From: Paenibacillus taiwanensis DSM 18679
GTDB lineage: Bacteria; Bacillota; Bacilli; Paenibacillales; Paenibacillaceae
Direction: 5' to 3'
DNA length: 64,000 nt
Assembly: GCF_000425125.1 (NCBI RefSeq)
Contig: NZ_KE384307.1
Coordinates: forward strand, 858,966-922,965
A program made the translations under genes and the position numbers. Positions 1-8,349 of this stretch are shown here, one piece after another (within the stretch, counting starts at the first letter, position 1; each line of letters opens with the position of its first letter). The notes under the pieces are model-generated. The model was not told the origin of the DNA. It did not search any database and saw only the letters and a list, made by a program, of their open reading frames with translations.

Positions 1-110
1 CGAATATGCTCTTGATTGCGCCATGAGCGGACCTGATCTAGGTCATGCTCGGTTAAAGGGCGAAGCAGCAGTCGCGGACTCAAAATTCGGTATGAATGAT
101 CCATCTTCAT
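1..110 (-). CDS. GNAT-family N-acetyltransferase, N-terminus only (cut by window edge)
   Basis: Only the first 36 codons lie in the window; the gene runs off its left edge. The stretch LRPLTEHDLDQVRSWRN is typical of the first strand and helix of RimJ-like GNAT acetyltransferases, which move an acetyl group from acetyl-CoA to an amine. An AGGAG sits 5 nt before the ATG at 110. The aminotransferase gene upstream ends 14 nt away, so the two are probably co-transcribed. Next to a sugar aminotransferase, an amino-sugar N-acetyltransferase is the natural guess, but that is inference from a short fragment. Confidence 0.6.
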   Translation of the reverse strand, partial: MKMDHSYRILSPRLLLRPLTEHDLDQVRSWRNQEHI

Positions 111-124
111 ATCCGCTCCTTCCC

Positions 125-1261
125 CTAGAGATTGTTTACATACTGCTTGATCACATTTGTGATGGTTTGTATATCTGCATAGGTCATTCGCAGATGTAAA
201 GGAAGTGAAATAATCCGGTCTGACATGGATTCTGCGATCGGGCACTGGCCTCGTGCATGTCGGTACATGCGATAGGCCGTATTTATTCGATAATGCACGC
301 CAGGAAAAATGCCATTTTCGTTTAATAAGGCAAGCAACTCGTTACGGGCAGGAGCGCTAATCATAAACAAATGACGACTGCTATCGCAATCCGGTGCTAC
401 CGGTATAACCGAAATGGCAGGTCCCACGTCAGCCAAAGCCTGCTCATACCAGGTGCACAATTGTTTGCGGTACGCGTTATCTTGATCGAGATAACGGAGC
501 TGAACTAGACCGATTGCAGCCATAATCGAATTGCCATGATATTTGTAGCCAACGTGCTCTACGTCGTACAACCATCTGTATTGGCCTTCAGCATTTGTAC
601 GGGTATACGTATCCTTATTGATGCCAAGCCAAGACAGCTTACGTACAAGGTGATCCTGTGCCGCTTCATGAAAACACACCATACCGCCATCAGCGGTAGG
701 TAAATTTTTTACCGCCTGAAACGAATAGACGACGGCGTCTGCTTCTTTTCCAGGTATACAACCATGCAAACGAGTCCCGGCCATATGCGCTGCATCCAAA
801 ATGAGTGCAAGACCATGCTGCTTGCACAGCTCTACGACTCGTTCATATTGACCTGTGTTGCCACTCATGCCTACAAATAAGACCGCCCGAGTTTTGGGTG
901 TTATGCGCTTCACCATATCATCAGGGTCCAAGCATAAGTAATGATCAACATCCGCAAACACAGGCTTTAAAGCATGATAGCGTATGGTATGATTTGTCGA
1001 AACAAAAGTTAGCGGCGTCGTAATGATTTCATCGCCTTTTTTCCATCCCTTAGTCATTTTTAGCACTTCTACCGCCAATGAAAGCCCCGCAGTAGCGGAA
1101 TGGAGGAAATGGGCGTGTTGGAATCCAGTATATTCTTTCCACCGTTCCTCAAATTCGATCGTTTTGTAACCTAGTCCCGTCCATCCTTTTTCCAAACAAT
1201 CGCGAATCTCGGCAAGGCATTCATCGACACGATAGGTAGGGACGAACAATGGAATGTTCAT
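125..1261 (-). CDS. DegT/DnrJ/EryC1/StrS-family PLP aminotransferase
   Basis: The protein (378 aa) has the fold-type I PLP layout of nucleotide-sugar aminotransferases: HSATAGLSLAVE for the phosphate-binding turn, ILDAAH (aspartate to the PLP ring nitrogen) near residue 156, and SFQAVKNLPTADGGM with Lys185 as the likely Schiff-base lysine. Such enzymes transaminate keto-sugars for surface glycans. The ATG at 1261 was chosen over a GTG 9 nt upstream because GGAAG lies 8 nt before it. The GNAT gene follows 14 nt downstream, so the pair may make an N-acetylated amino sugar. The exact sugar cannot be read. Confidence 0.85.
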   Translation of the reverse strand: MNIPLFVPTYRVDECLAEIRDCLEKGWTGLGYKTIEFEERWKEYTGFQHAHFLHSATAGLSLAVEVLKMTKGWKKGDEIITTPLTFVSTNHTIRYHALKPVFADVDHYLCLDPDDMVKRITPKTRAVLFVGMSGNTGQYERVVELCKQHGLALILDAAHMAGTRLHGCIPGKEADAVVYSFQAVKNLPTADGGMVCFHEAAQDHLVRKLSWLGINKDTYTRTNAEGQYRWLYDVEHVGYKYHGNSIMAAIGLVQLRYLDQDNAYRKQLCTWYEQALADVGPAISVIPVAPDCDSSRHLFMISAPARNELLALLNENGIFPGVHYRINTAYRMYRHARGQCPIAESMSDRIISLPLHLRMTYADIQTITNVIKQYVNNL

Positions 1262-1315
1262 TGTAATCACTTCCGTTCTATCATATTCAATCCGTACGAA
1301 TGAAGCTGCTCTGGT

Positions 1316-2653
1316 TTACCATATAAAGTTGGAAAAAGAAATGCTTTTTGGCTGGAAGCCAGTAGGGACTGGCACGGGCAGCAGCGAATTGGTGGAGCGA
1401 TCCAATATACTTACCGTACTGCCTGAGGACCAGTTGTTCACAATATATACTTCACTGCCATCAGGAGTGACTGCAAGTGCTTCTGGAGGTCCACCAGTCA
1501 TCGTCACATTACGATAAAGGGCAGGCTTTGCAGGGCTGTTCACATTCAGGCTTACTAGGTCCGAGCTGTTAGATGAGGCTACGTACAATACGGCATCGTC
1601 AGGGGAAAGCGCGATTCGATAAGGAATTAATCCTGCGGAAGAAGGAATGCCGAGTAACGGGATAGGTGTTAGCAACGTGTTGGTATACCCGTTAATGACC
1701 TGAATTTCACCTGGCAATCCTTGCGCGGCGACATAGACATACTTGCCATTTGAGCTTGCGGCAAGATGGACAGGTGCACTTGCATTTGGAACTCCAGGCA
1801 GCAAGGGGATCGTCGTGATCACCGTATTCGTTATCGTATCAATGACAGAGATCGTGCCATCATCTTTATTGGCGACGTACAATCTTTCGGTGGCGGGAAC
1901 AAATTGTAACGCTACAGCATTGTCTCCGACTGTAATAGGGGAGCCTGGGCGCTGTGTATTGGTTGTAATATCAAACACCGTTACATAGCTGTTTGGCGAA
2001 TTGTTGTTTAAGGCAAATACACGGATCGCATATGGTTCATCGGTGTCTATGGCAATGCTTTCCTTCCCAATTGGCAGTAACCCTAGCTGTCTTGTATCCG
2101 TTAAGATGAGGGAATCATTTAAACTATTGCTGTTTGCCGTAAAGGCATAAATGCTGAAGTAAGGCAATGCGACATCAACCGGCATGGAGTTAAGGGGTAG
2201 CTGAATGAGACCGCCTACTTGTTGTTTGGTGACTTGATCAAGGACGAGCAGTGTGTCATCCCCGCTATTGACGATATAAGCGTATTTTGGCATGGAACTG
2301 ATTAATGGGATCGTAAGGGAGCCAACTGGCTGGTTTACAGCATTGTTAAACGTGATGACGCGACGCAGCAGCTCTGCCTCATTATTGTTGGCACTGATTT
2401 TGACACCAAAAAAGGCAGTAGCAGTTGGCATATTTTTAATTAAATAAGTGGAGGCTCCATTCCCAAAAGGGCTTAACGTGATGATTTGTGAACCATAAAT
2501 GGTAGGTGTCTGCGCCCCTGGCGTGTCGGTAAAAGCATAAAAGCGGACTATACAGGTCACCGTCAAGTTGGACATGTTCGTTAAAGTTACATCGACAGAA
2601 GCCACATTGTTGCTTGGCCGGTTATCATGCGGGCCATATTCGTAAACAAACAT
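1316..2653 (-). CDS. YVTN-repeat beta-propeller protein
   Basis: The 445-residue protein carries several repeats of about 45 residues containing YVAN, YVAA and YIVN cores followed by GTISVIDT-like strands. This is the YVTN/NHL-like seven-bladed propeller pattern seen in surface and extracellular proteins. Residues 1 to about 110 form a separate beta-rich, Thr/Asn-rich domain that I do not recognise. There is no obvious signal peptide. The ATG at 2653 is preceded by GGAGGAG; an in-frame ATG upstream at 2698 has no such site. It is divergent from a LysM peptidase, so a spore- or cell-surface role is plausible but unproven. Confidence 0.75.
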   Translation of the reverse strand: MFVYEYGPHDNRPSNNVASVDVTLTNMSNLTVTCIVRFYAFTDTPGAQTPTIYGSQIITLSPFGNGASTYLIKNMPTATAFFGVKISANNNEAELLRRVITFNNAVNQPVGSLTIPLISSMPKYAYIVNSGDDTLLVLDQVTKQQVGGLIQLPLNSMPVDVALPYFSIYAFTANSNSLNDSLILTDTRQLGLLPIGKESIAIDTDEPYAIRVFALNNNSPNSYVTVFDITTNTQRPGSPITVGDNAVALQFVPATERLYVANKDDGTISVIDTITNTVITTIPLLPGVPNASAPVHLAASSNGKYVYVAAQGLPGEIQVINGYTNTLLTPIPLLGIPSSAGLIPYRIALSPDDAVLYVASSNSSDLVSLNVNSPAKPALYRNVTMTGGPPEALAVTPDGSEVYIVNNWSSGSTVSILDRSTNSLLPVPVPTGFQPKSISFSNFIW

Positions 2654-2837
2654 GGTTGGAATCTCCTCCTCTTTGTAGCTGCATTTCTCTATGACCACTA
2701 TATGAATCAGCCGTAAATTCTACTTGGACCATAATACTAGAGTGATAGAAAGGGGCGCTGTCCATTGGGTATTGGGGCTTACAATTCCGCATATAAATAG
2801 TAGTCACCAACTGCAAATAAGGAGAGGAGAGAGTAAT

Positions 2838-4103
2838 GTGAGCAATGGGGCGATACCGTATACGATTCAAAGAGGGGATACATACCTGCGCATTTGCTTG
2901 CGTTATGGTATTCATCTGCCTGCTTTATTGGCCATAAATCCACATATTCGAGTAGAAGAGCACGCTATTGCTGGTCAACTTCTATATATTCCACAGCGGC
3001 CAACTAACATATATGTGGTGCAGCATGAAGAAAGCTTCTATGAGATAGCTTCTCGCTTTCGAGTTCCTGCACAGTGGCTGGCCAATGCCAATCCGACAGT
3101 AAATCCGCGCAGACTTCATGGGGGACAGAGCCTCGTTATACCGTACTGGACAGATGAACGAGATGTGCGCAAGCATGCGGAGTATGGACCTGCTCAATTG
3201 GCTGATGATATTCAACGGTTGCTGCAACGTTATCCTTTTATAGAAAGTGAACAGATTGGGACGAGCGTAATGGGGAAGCCCATCGTTGCTTTAGGTATAG
3301 GTACAGGGCCTTTTCGTGTGCACGCGAATGGAGCGGTGCATGCTAATGAATGGATAACGTCAGCGCTGCTGATGCAATTTGTAGAGGATTACGCGTTGCA
3401 TTATGAGCGGTGCGCATCTTGGCAAGGATGGGACCCGCATGGTGCATACAACAGAACTGCGCTCTGGATTGTACCGATGGTCAATCCAGACGGCGTGGAG
3501 CTTGTTCAGGAGGGCATCACCTATCAGCATCCGTATGCCGCGCAATTGGCCGACTGGAATGTGTATGGCAAACAATTTTCGTTATGGAAAGCGAACATTC
3601 GGGGGGTTGATTTAAATGATCAATTTCCAGCGTATTGGGACGAGGAGAAAGAGCGGCGGCAAGTAGATGGACCTTCGCCTATGAATTACAGCGGAGAAGC
3701 ACCGCTTTGTGAACCAGAGGCGGAGGCGCTTGCTCAATTTACACTGCGTGAGTCATTTGAGCTTGCGTTATCATTTCACTCGCAGGGGCAAGAAATTTAT
3801 TGGAACTATCGGGACTTTGAACCCGATGTTTCAGAAGCGTGGGCTAGAACATTTGAATTGGCCAGCGGTTATCGCGCAGTGAAGTTGTCTGGCAGTGATG
3901 CAGGCTTTAAAGACTGGTTTATTCAGACGTTCCGTAAGCCAGGTTTTACAGTAGAGATTGGTATGGGTGTTAATCCGCTCCCTTTGCAGCAATTTGAGCG
4001 GTTATATGTTGAAGTAAGTGCAATTATGCGGGCAGCACTAAACGGAATGCCAGCTCAAGAATGGAGGGCGACCGCGGCCAAACAGTCCGAGTTATTAGGG
4101 TGA
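2838..4103 (+). CDS. LysM-containing M14 carboxypeptidase (gamma-D-glutamyl-L-diamino acid endopeptidase type)
   Basis: Two LysM peptidoglycan-binding domains (residues about 5-53 and 56-103) precede a zinc carboxypeptidase domain (about 113-410). Zinc and catalytic residues of M14 are visible: His168 and Glu171 in VHANEW, His314 in FHSQG, and the general base Glu373 in FTVEIG. The architecture matches endopeptidase I of Lysinibacillus sphaericus and YqgT, which cut gamma-D-Glu to diamino acid bonds in spore or vegetative peptidoglycan. No export signal is seen, which suits a sporulation-compartment enzyme. The GTG at 2838 was chosen because AGGAG boxes lie just upstream; the frame is open to 2724 but without such a site. 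Confidence 0.85.
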   Translation: MSNGAIPYTIQRGDTYLRICLRYGIHLPALLAINPHIRVEEHAIAGQLLYIPQRPTNIYVVQHEESFYEIASRFRVPAQWLANANPTVNPRRLHGGQSLVIPYWTDERDVRKHAEYGPAQLADDIQRLLQRYPFIESEQIGTSVMGKPIVALGIGTGPFRVHANGAVHANEWITSALLMQFVEDYALHYERCASWQGWDPHGAYNRTALWIVPMVNPDGVELVQEGITYQHPYAAQLADWNVYGKQFSLWKANIRGVDLNDQFPAYWDEEKERRQVDGPSPMNYSGEAPLCEPEAEALAQFTLRESFELALSFHSQGQEIYWNYRDFEPDVSEAWARTFELASGYRAVKLSGSDAGFKDWFIQTFRKPGFTVEIGMGVNPLPLQQFERLYVEVSAIMRAALNGMPAQEWRATAAKQSELLG

Positions 4104-4211
4104 GCAACTTGGTTGAGCATTGGTTCTTACGCAGGAGTCCATATCGCGATTAACGGGATGTGACAAATGAAATGGCATACACTATGCTAAGAGCATAAGG
4201 AGGTGTGTGTC

Positions 4212-4493
4212 ATGTCTGCAAAGCGACTAAACCAGCCATCATCATCGCGGCCACCTAAGCGTACATGGGGCAGACTATGGTTTCTATTCCGTTCTGCTCC
4301 GGCACTGCTTGGCTCGCGACATGTACCGATTAAGCTTAAAATTTTTTTTGTAGGAGCCATATTCTTATATTGGATTTTGCCCGACTTGATGCCATTTATG
4401 CCGATTGATGACGTCGTATTTACGATGGTGCTGATTCCTTGGTTTGCCAAACAAGCTAAAAAATATGAGCCTCCTCATGGCCAGTCGTCATAG
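4212..4493 (+). CDS. DUF1232 (YkvA-like) small membrane protein
   Basis: This 93-aa protein has a basic N-terminus and one or two hydrophobic segments around IKLKIFFVGAIFLYWILPD, followed by LMPFMPIDD, the conserved heart of the DUF1232 family. AAGGAGG lies 8 nt before the ATG at 4212. The function of the family is unknown. It stands alone, between the LysM peptidase and a DUF1450 gene. Confidence 0.75.
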   Translation: MSAKRLNQPSSSRPPKRTWGRLWFLFRSAPALLGSRHVPIKLKIFFVGAIFLYWILPDLMPFMPIDDVVFTMVLIPWFAKQAKKYEPPHGQSS

Positions 4494-4592
4494 GGAAAAG
4501 CAAGGGATATGGTTGCTTAACTTTTAGAGTTCCCTTACAATAGAGTTGCTCGCAAGAGTGAACATAATGGGAATAAATCGGAGTGACATAAG

Positions 4593-4814
4593 ATGAGTAA
4601 CGATATACGTATTTGTGATAAATGCCGCCATATTAAGATGAAATCGTTCCTTCCAAAAGTGAAAAAGCTTGACCCTGAAGCAGAAATTAAAATTGGCTGC
4701 AAGTCTTATTGTGGCCACTGCACGAAGCGAGTGTTTATTTATGTGAATGGCCGTTATATTACAGCGCCTACGGAAGATGAGGCGATCGAGAAAGCGAAGC
4801 CATTTATCAAATAG
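4593..4814 (+). CDS. DUF1450 (YuzB-like) small Cys-rich protein
   Basis: The 73-aa protein has two cysteine pairs, CDKC near residue 8 and CKSYCGHC near residue 36, an arrangement typical of the YuzB/DUF1450 family and suggestive of metal binding or redox chemistry. A CGGAGTG site precedes the ATG. No function is established for the family. Confidence 0.75.
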   Translation: MSNDIRICDKCRHIKMKSFLPKVKKLDPEAEIKIGCKSYCGHCTKRVFIYVNGRYITAPTEDEAIEKAKPFIK

Positions 4815-4909
4815 AGGAATGAATGCATAATTGCAGGATCGGCATCACATCCTAACAACGATCATAAACAGCTTATGAAACGCTGTTTAGACCGAGGAGG
4901 TAAAGGACG

Positions 4910-5191
4910 ATGTCGAAGTACGATTCAAGCTTACAGTCGCAGAATCCAATTTCTCAGGCGCAAAATGCAGTGGAAACAGCACATCACGCGATTTCGCAAG
5001 CGATGTCACATCCGTCTGATCAGGCAGTAGTTCAAGCGGAGCATGCTTTAGAGCGGGCAGATCGTGCTGTGACGCAGGCGGGCGACAGTGCGAATCAGCA
5101 GGCCGTGGAATTTGCGGAGGAACTGCTTGGAGAAGAGCATGGACGTCTACAATCGTTGCTTGAGAGTGAGCAGTGGAAGAATCATAAGTAA
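4910..5191 (+). CDS. Hypothetical helical Gln/Ala-rich protein
   Basis: I do not recognise this 93-aa acidic protein. It is rich in Ala, Gln, Ser and His, predicted helical, with no membrane segment. The pattern AVETAHHAISQA, then ALERADRAVTQA, suggests a duplicated helix of about 35 residues. A strong GAGGAGG lies before the ATG. Such small soluble helical proteins are common among spore and stress proteins of Bacillales, but nothing here proves that role. Confidence 0.65.
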   Translation: MSKYDSSLQSQNPISQAQNAVETAHHAISQAMSHPSDQAVVQAEHALERADRAVTQAGDSANQQAVEFAEELLGEEHGRLQSLLESEQWKNHK

Positions 5192-5329
5192 GGCACATTA
5201 TAAGGTTGTTAAACCGTGGAATTATCCCCTAGGTAAGCAGTGAACATGGAGCTCATGGCGGCATACATGTGACACTGTTGAGCCCAATGGGGATTTTTTT
5301 GATGCTGCGCTGGTTTACGATTTCTTAAC

Positions 5330-5358
5330 TTGACCTTCATCTATATGCAACATATATT
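5330..5358 (+). promoter_or_regulatory. Sigma-A promoter of the SorC-family regulator gene
   Basis: TTGACC (5330-5335) and TATATT (5353-5358) are separated by exactly 17 nt. The same boxes with the same spacer length, preceded by CTTAAC in both, occur in front of the minus-strand operon at 12929-12957. The operator at 5360-5391 begins 2 nt after the -10 box. Confidence 0.85.
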
Positions 5359-5359
5359 T

Positions 5360-5391
5360 ATTACAAATGTATGGAATAAGAACAAATGTTA
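5360..5391 (+). promoter_or_regulatory. Operator (32 bp) shared with the 12.9-kb operon promoter
   Basis: ATTACAAATGTATG, six variable bases, then GAACAAATGTTA. It contains two ACAAATGT units 19 bp apart, each with ACA/TGT inverted ends. The site at 12896-12927, read on the minus strand, agrees at 28 of 32 positions; the four differences all fall in the six-base middle. It covers the transcription start region, so binding here should repress. The most likely binder is the adjacent SorC-type regulator (autorepression). Confidence 0.8.
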
Positions 5392-5402
5392 GGCGGATGT
5401 TC

Positions 5403-6362
5403 ATGTTAAACGCAGATGAACGAAAGTGGATCGTAAAAATATGCAAAATGTATTACTTCGAATCGATGACCCAAGAGAAAATAGCTGCAAAATTCGGAAT
5501 ATCGCGCCCTGCCGTCTCCAAGCTGCTGCAAAGGGCACGTGACGAGGCGATTGTAGAAATTGTCATTCATGACGATACACTGGAAACGACTGATTTGGAA
5601 AATGAGTTGGAGACCGCGTTTGATCTGAAGCAGGTGTTAGTTGTGCCCACAAAAGATTTGAAAGAGGACTTCGTATACAGCACTGTCGGCAAGGCGGCTG
5701 CTAGTTTTATTTTACGAACGATGAAACAAGTCGAGCGGATCGGTGTATCGTGGGGGACGACACTTTATCATATCGTAAAAGAGTTTCCTTTTGAGAAAAG
5801 AGAGGGGCTCAAAGTTGTTCCACTGGTAGGGGGTATGGGGAATGACAATACAGAAATTCACTCCAACCAAATCGCGTATGAGCTGTCCAAAAAGCTGGGC
5901 GGAAAATGTGAATCACTTTACGCGCCTGCCGTCGTCGAAACGGAGGACCTCCGCAACAAACTCATCGAGCTGCCCCACATCGCTGCTGTGCTGGAAGAAG
6001 GTCAGCAAATTGATATCGCTTTAGTTGGTATTGGCAATCCATTTGCTTGTTCAACGATGCAACAGATTGGCTATTTGAATCAAGAAGTGCTTCAGGATCT
6101 GAAGCAGTTAAATGCCGTAGCAGATATTAATTCCCGCTTTATTAACCAAGACGGCGATCTTTGTGATCATCCGATTCACAATAAGGTTATCGGCATGGAG
6201 TTGGAGCAGCTAAAAGCGGTAAAACTGGTCATTGGCATTGCAATGGGTGTACATAAGGTCGATAGTATTTGGGCTGCTCTGAAAGGGAAGTATGTGCACG
6301 TGCTTATTACCGACGAATTGACGGCGTCAGCGCTTGTTAACCGTTTGAAAGAGACACGGTAA
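5403..6362 (+). CDS. SorC/DeoR-type sugar-binding transcriptional regulator
   Basis: The 320-aa protein has an N-terminal helix-turn-helix (about residues 10-55, MTQEKIAAKFGISRPAVSKLL) and a SorC-type effector domain with GVSWGTT, PLVGGMG and ALVGIGNP. Known family members such as CggR and the Bacillus DeoR sense phosphorylated sugars. The ATG at 5403 lies 6 nt after AGGCGG; upstream in-frame starts at 5367 and 5397 lie inside the operator or directly abut that site. It converges on the end of a six-gene importer and phosphatase operon that has the same promoter-operator module, so it is the probable regulator of that operon. The effector is unknown. Confidence 0.9.
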   Translation: MLNADERKWIVKICKMYYFESMTQEKIAAKFGISRPAVSKLLQRARDEAIVEIVIHDDTLETTDLENELETAFDLKQVLVVPTKDLKEDFVYSTVGKAAASFILRTMKQVERIGVSWGTTLYHIVKEFPFEKREGLKVVPLVGGMGNDNTEIHSNQIAYELSKKLGGKCESLYAPAVVETEDLRNKLIELPHIAAVLEEGQQIDIALVGIGNPFACSTMQQIGYLNQEVLQDLKQLNAVADINSRFINQDGDLCDHPIHNKVIGMELEQLKAVKLVIGIAMGVHKVDSIWAALKGKYVHVLITDELTASALVNRLKETR

Positions 6363-6416
6363 TTGTGCTATGCAAGGTGTATTTCTACATGAAGATACAG
6401 GTTGAACATCCAAAAG

Positions 6417-6462
6417 CCCTATGATCGTGATCCCTTAGTAGAGTAAAGGTTCGTTCATAGGG
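6417..6462. terminator. Possible bidirectional terminator hairpin
   Basis: CCCTATGA (6417-6424) and TCATAGGG (6455-6462) form a perfect 8-bp stem around a 30-nt loop, between the convergent regulator and HAD genes. There is no clean U-tract, so its strength is uncertain. Confidence 0.4.
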
Positions 6463-6485
6463 TGTTGCTTGTTTGTGTGAAGTCG

Positions 6486-7268
6486 TTATGGCAGCAATCC
6501 GACAAGCTTTAGTCCATAGGCAATTCCATCTTGACTTACGTCCTTTGTAATATAACGTGCGGCTTCCTTGACGGAATCAGGCGAGTTGCCCATAGCTATA
6601 CTATGACCAACATAGGAGAACATTTCCAAGTCGTTCAAATTGTCACCGAATGCGTACACGTCCTCCTTGGCAAAGCCGAGTTGCTTAATATATCGTTTAA
6701 TCCCCTGGGCTTTAGAGCCGCCAGCTGGCAGTACATCCATAGCAGCAGGATGCCAGCGGACAAATTGTAGCTGCGTAAATCGCTGTCTGTATTCCCATTC
6801 CTCTTCTTCCGTACAAAATAGCATCGACTGATAAATGGGACGTTCTTTATAATATTCAGGGTCACATACAGGATGCTTGTATTGCAGGGAACCGATTCCA
6901 GCTTCGATGTGAGCGTGAAAAGGGGTGCTGCTGCGCATCACCTGATGATCCAAATAGACGAGTGGATGACCGACTTGCAAAGTATGTGCTGACAAGGAGT
7001 CCAGCACATCTGTCGGTATAGGCTGCTCGTAGATGACGTTGTTATCCAGCATTACGTATTGTCCGTTAAAGCAAACAAAGGAGTGAATGTTGAGTTCATC
7101 TTGTAATGCTTTTAGCATAAAAGGAGAGCGGCCAGTAGCAAAGGCGACTTCATGTCCGGCATCTTTTAACGCGAGCACTGCTTCCTTGGCGGAAGCGGGC
7201 AGTTGTTTGTGATGATCAAGCAGCGTTCCATCTATATCAAAAAAAATCATACGTTTTGGCTTTGTCAT
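6486..7268 (-). CDS. HAD-superfamily (Cof type) phosphatase, last gene of importer operon
   Basis: The 260-aa protein has the HAD motif FFDIDGTLL (Asp11 nucleophile, Asp13), FATGRSP, and the C-terminal FGDNLNDLEM, with the C2B cap of Cof/YwpJ-like phosphatases that remove phosphate from sugar phosphates and similar small molecules. A GAGGTG site precedes the ATG. It follows the ABC ATPase gene by 34 nt and is the last gene of the operon. A phosphatase co-expressed with an importer suggests that the imported compound is dephosphorylated in the cytosol. Confidence 0.88.
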   Translation of the reverse strand: MTKPKRMIFFDIDGTLLDHHKQLPASAKEAVLALKDAGHEVAFATGRSPFMLKALQDELNIHSFVCFNGQYVMLDNNVIYEQPIPTDVLDSLSAHTLQVGHPLVYLDHQVMRSSTPFHAHIEAGIGSLQYKHPVCDPEYYKERPIYQSMLFCTEEEEWEYRQRFTQLQFVRWHPAAMDVLPAGGSKAQGIKRYIKQLGFAKEDVYAFGDNLNDLEMFSYVGHSIAMGNSPDSVKEAARYITKDVSQDGIAYGLKLVGLLP

Positions 7269-7302
7269 GTGTACACCTCGATGCGATTGTAATTGAAGCT
7301 AA

Positions 7303-8349
7303 TTAAGTAAGATCATCTCTTAATAAGTTAAGGGATACTGTCGAATGCAATTGGAATGGCTGAGGAGAGGATATTTCCCATACGCCGTCCTCGGTTTCTA
7401 TATGATAATGAAATTCTTTCCCCTGAAATTGCACGTTGGTTACCTTTCCTGAAATCCCTGGCACATGAGAAGCGCTTAGCTGGAATTGGTCAGGTCGGAC
7501 GGGATACTTTCCGCATGCCTTAAAGTAATCTGCAACTTGGCTGCCCTCCCATTGAATCCTTCCATCCGTATAAAGAGGGGTAAACTGATCGTGGTTCCAA
7601 TTTCCACGCACCAGATTAGCTTTGGACACAAATTGGGCGACAAACTCCGTCTGTGGGCGCAAATAAATATCTTGTGGAGTTCCAACCTGCTCAATATGTC
7701 CGTCCTTCATGACGATAATGCGATCCGCCATAGCTAATGCTTCGCCTTGATCGTGTGTCACATATACGATTGCTGTTCCAGTTTGACGGTGAATGGACTG
7801 AATCTCCTTGCGCATGTCCATTCGAAGCATCGCATCCAGACTGCTTAAAGGCTCGTCCATCAACAGCAGAGACGGCTCGGCTGCAATCGCTCTTGCAATG
7901 GCTACGCGCTGCTTCTGGCCGCCGGACAACTCATGGGGCATACGGGTACTGTGCTTGGACAAGCCAACCATTTGCAGCACATTTGTAATACGTTCCTGTT
8001 CCTTTTCACGAATCGCAGCCGGAGTCTCCTTATGGTGTCGGATCGGAAAGCGGACATGTTCAGTCACATTCATGTGCGGCCATAAGGCAAACGCTTGGAA
8101 CACCATGCCGATGCGGCGTTTTTCAGGCGGCAGGTTGAAGCTTGCGCTTGCTACTAACGTTTGGTTCATATGAATTTCTCCGGCAGTTGGCTGCTCAAAC
8201 CCCGCCAACATACGCAGCAGGGTCGTTTTTCCACAGCCAGAAGGTCCCAGAATAGCAACAAACTCGCCAGTGGCGATGTTGAGATTCAACGTATTCAGTG
8301 CTTGGAAATGACCAAATCTCTTGCTGACTTCGACGATTTGAATACTCAT
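7303..8349 (-). CDS. ABC transporter ATP-binding protein (AfuC/PhnT/PotA-like)
   Basis: The 348-aa ATPase has Walker [10 protein letters not shown] near residue 35, signature LSGGQKQR, Walker B LLLMDEP, the H-loop VTHD, and a C-terminal extension (about 240-348) with the TOBE-like fold of CUT1/Fbp/Pot ATPases. The ATG at 8349 was chosen because AAGGAG lies 10 nt upstream; the longer frame to 8520 is the antisense-free overlap with the permease gene. It overlaps the permease gene by 4 nt (ATGA), so translation is coupled. It powers import by the fused permease. Confidence 0.92.
   Translation of the reverse strand: MSIQIVEVSKRFGHFQALNTLNLNIATGEFVAILGPSGCGKTTLLRMLAGFEQPTAGEIHMNQTLVASASFNLPPEKRRIGMVFQAFALWPHMNVTEHVRFPIRHHKETPAAIREKEQERITNVLQMVGLSKHSTRMPHELSGGQKQRVAIARAIAAEPSLLLMDEPLSSLDAMLRMDMRKEIQSIHRQTGTAIVYVTHDQGEALAMADRIIVMKDGHIEQVGTPQDIYLRPQTEFVAQFVSKANLVRGNWNHDQFTPLYTDGRIQWEGSQVADYFKACGKYPVRPDQFQLSASHVPGISGKVTNVQFQGKEFHYHIETEDGVWEISSPQPFQLHSTVSLNLLRDDLT

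Noticed and set aside
5266-5300. Possible terminator after the 93-aa gene (short CCC/GGG stem before seven T)
   Set aside because: The stem is only 3-4 bp and not convincing.
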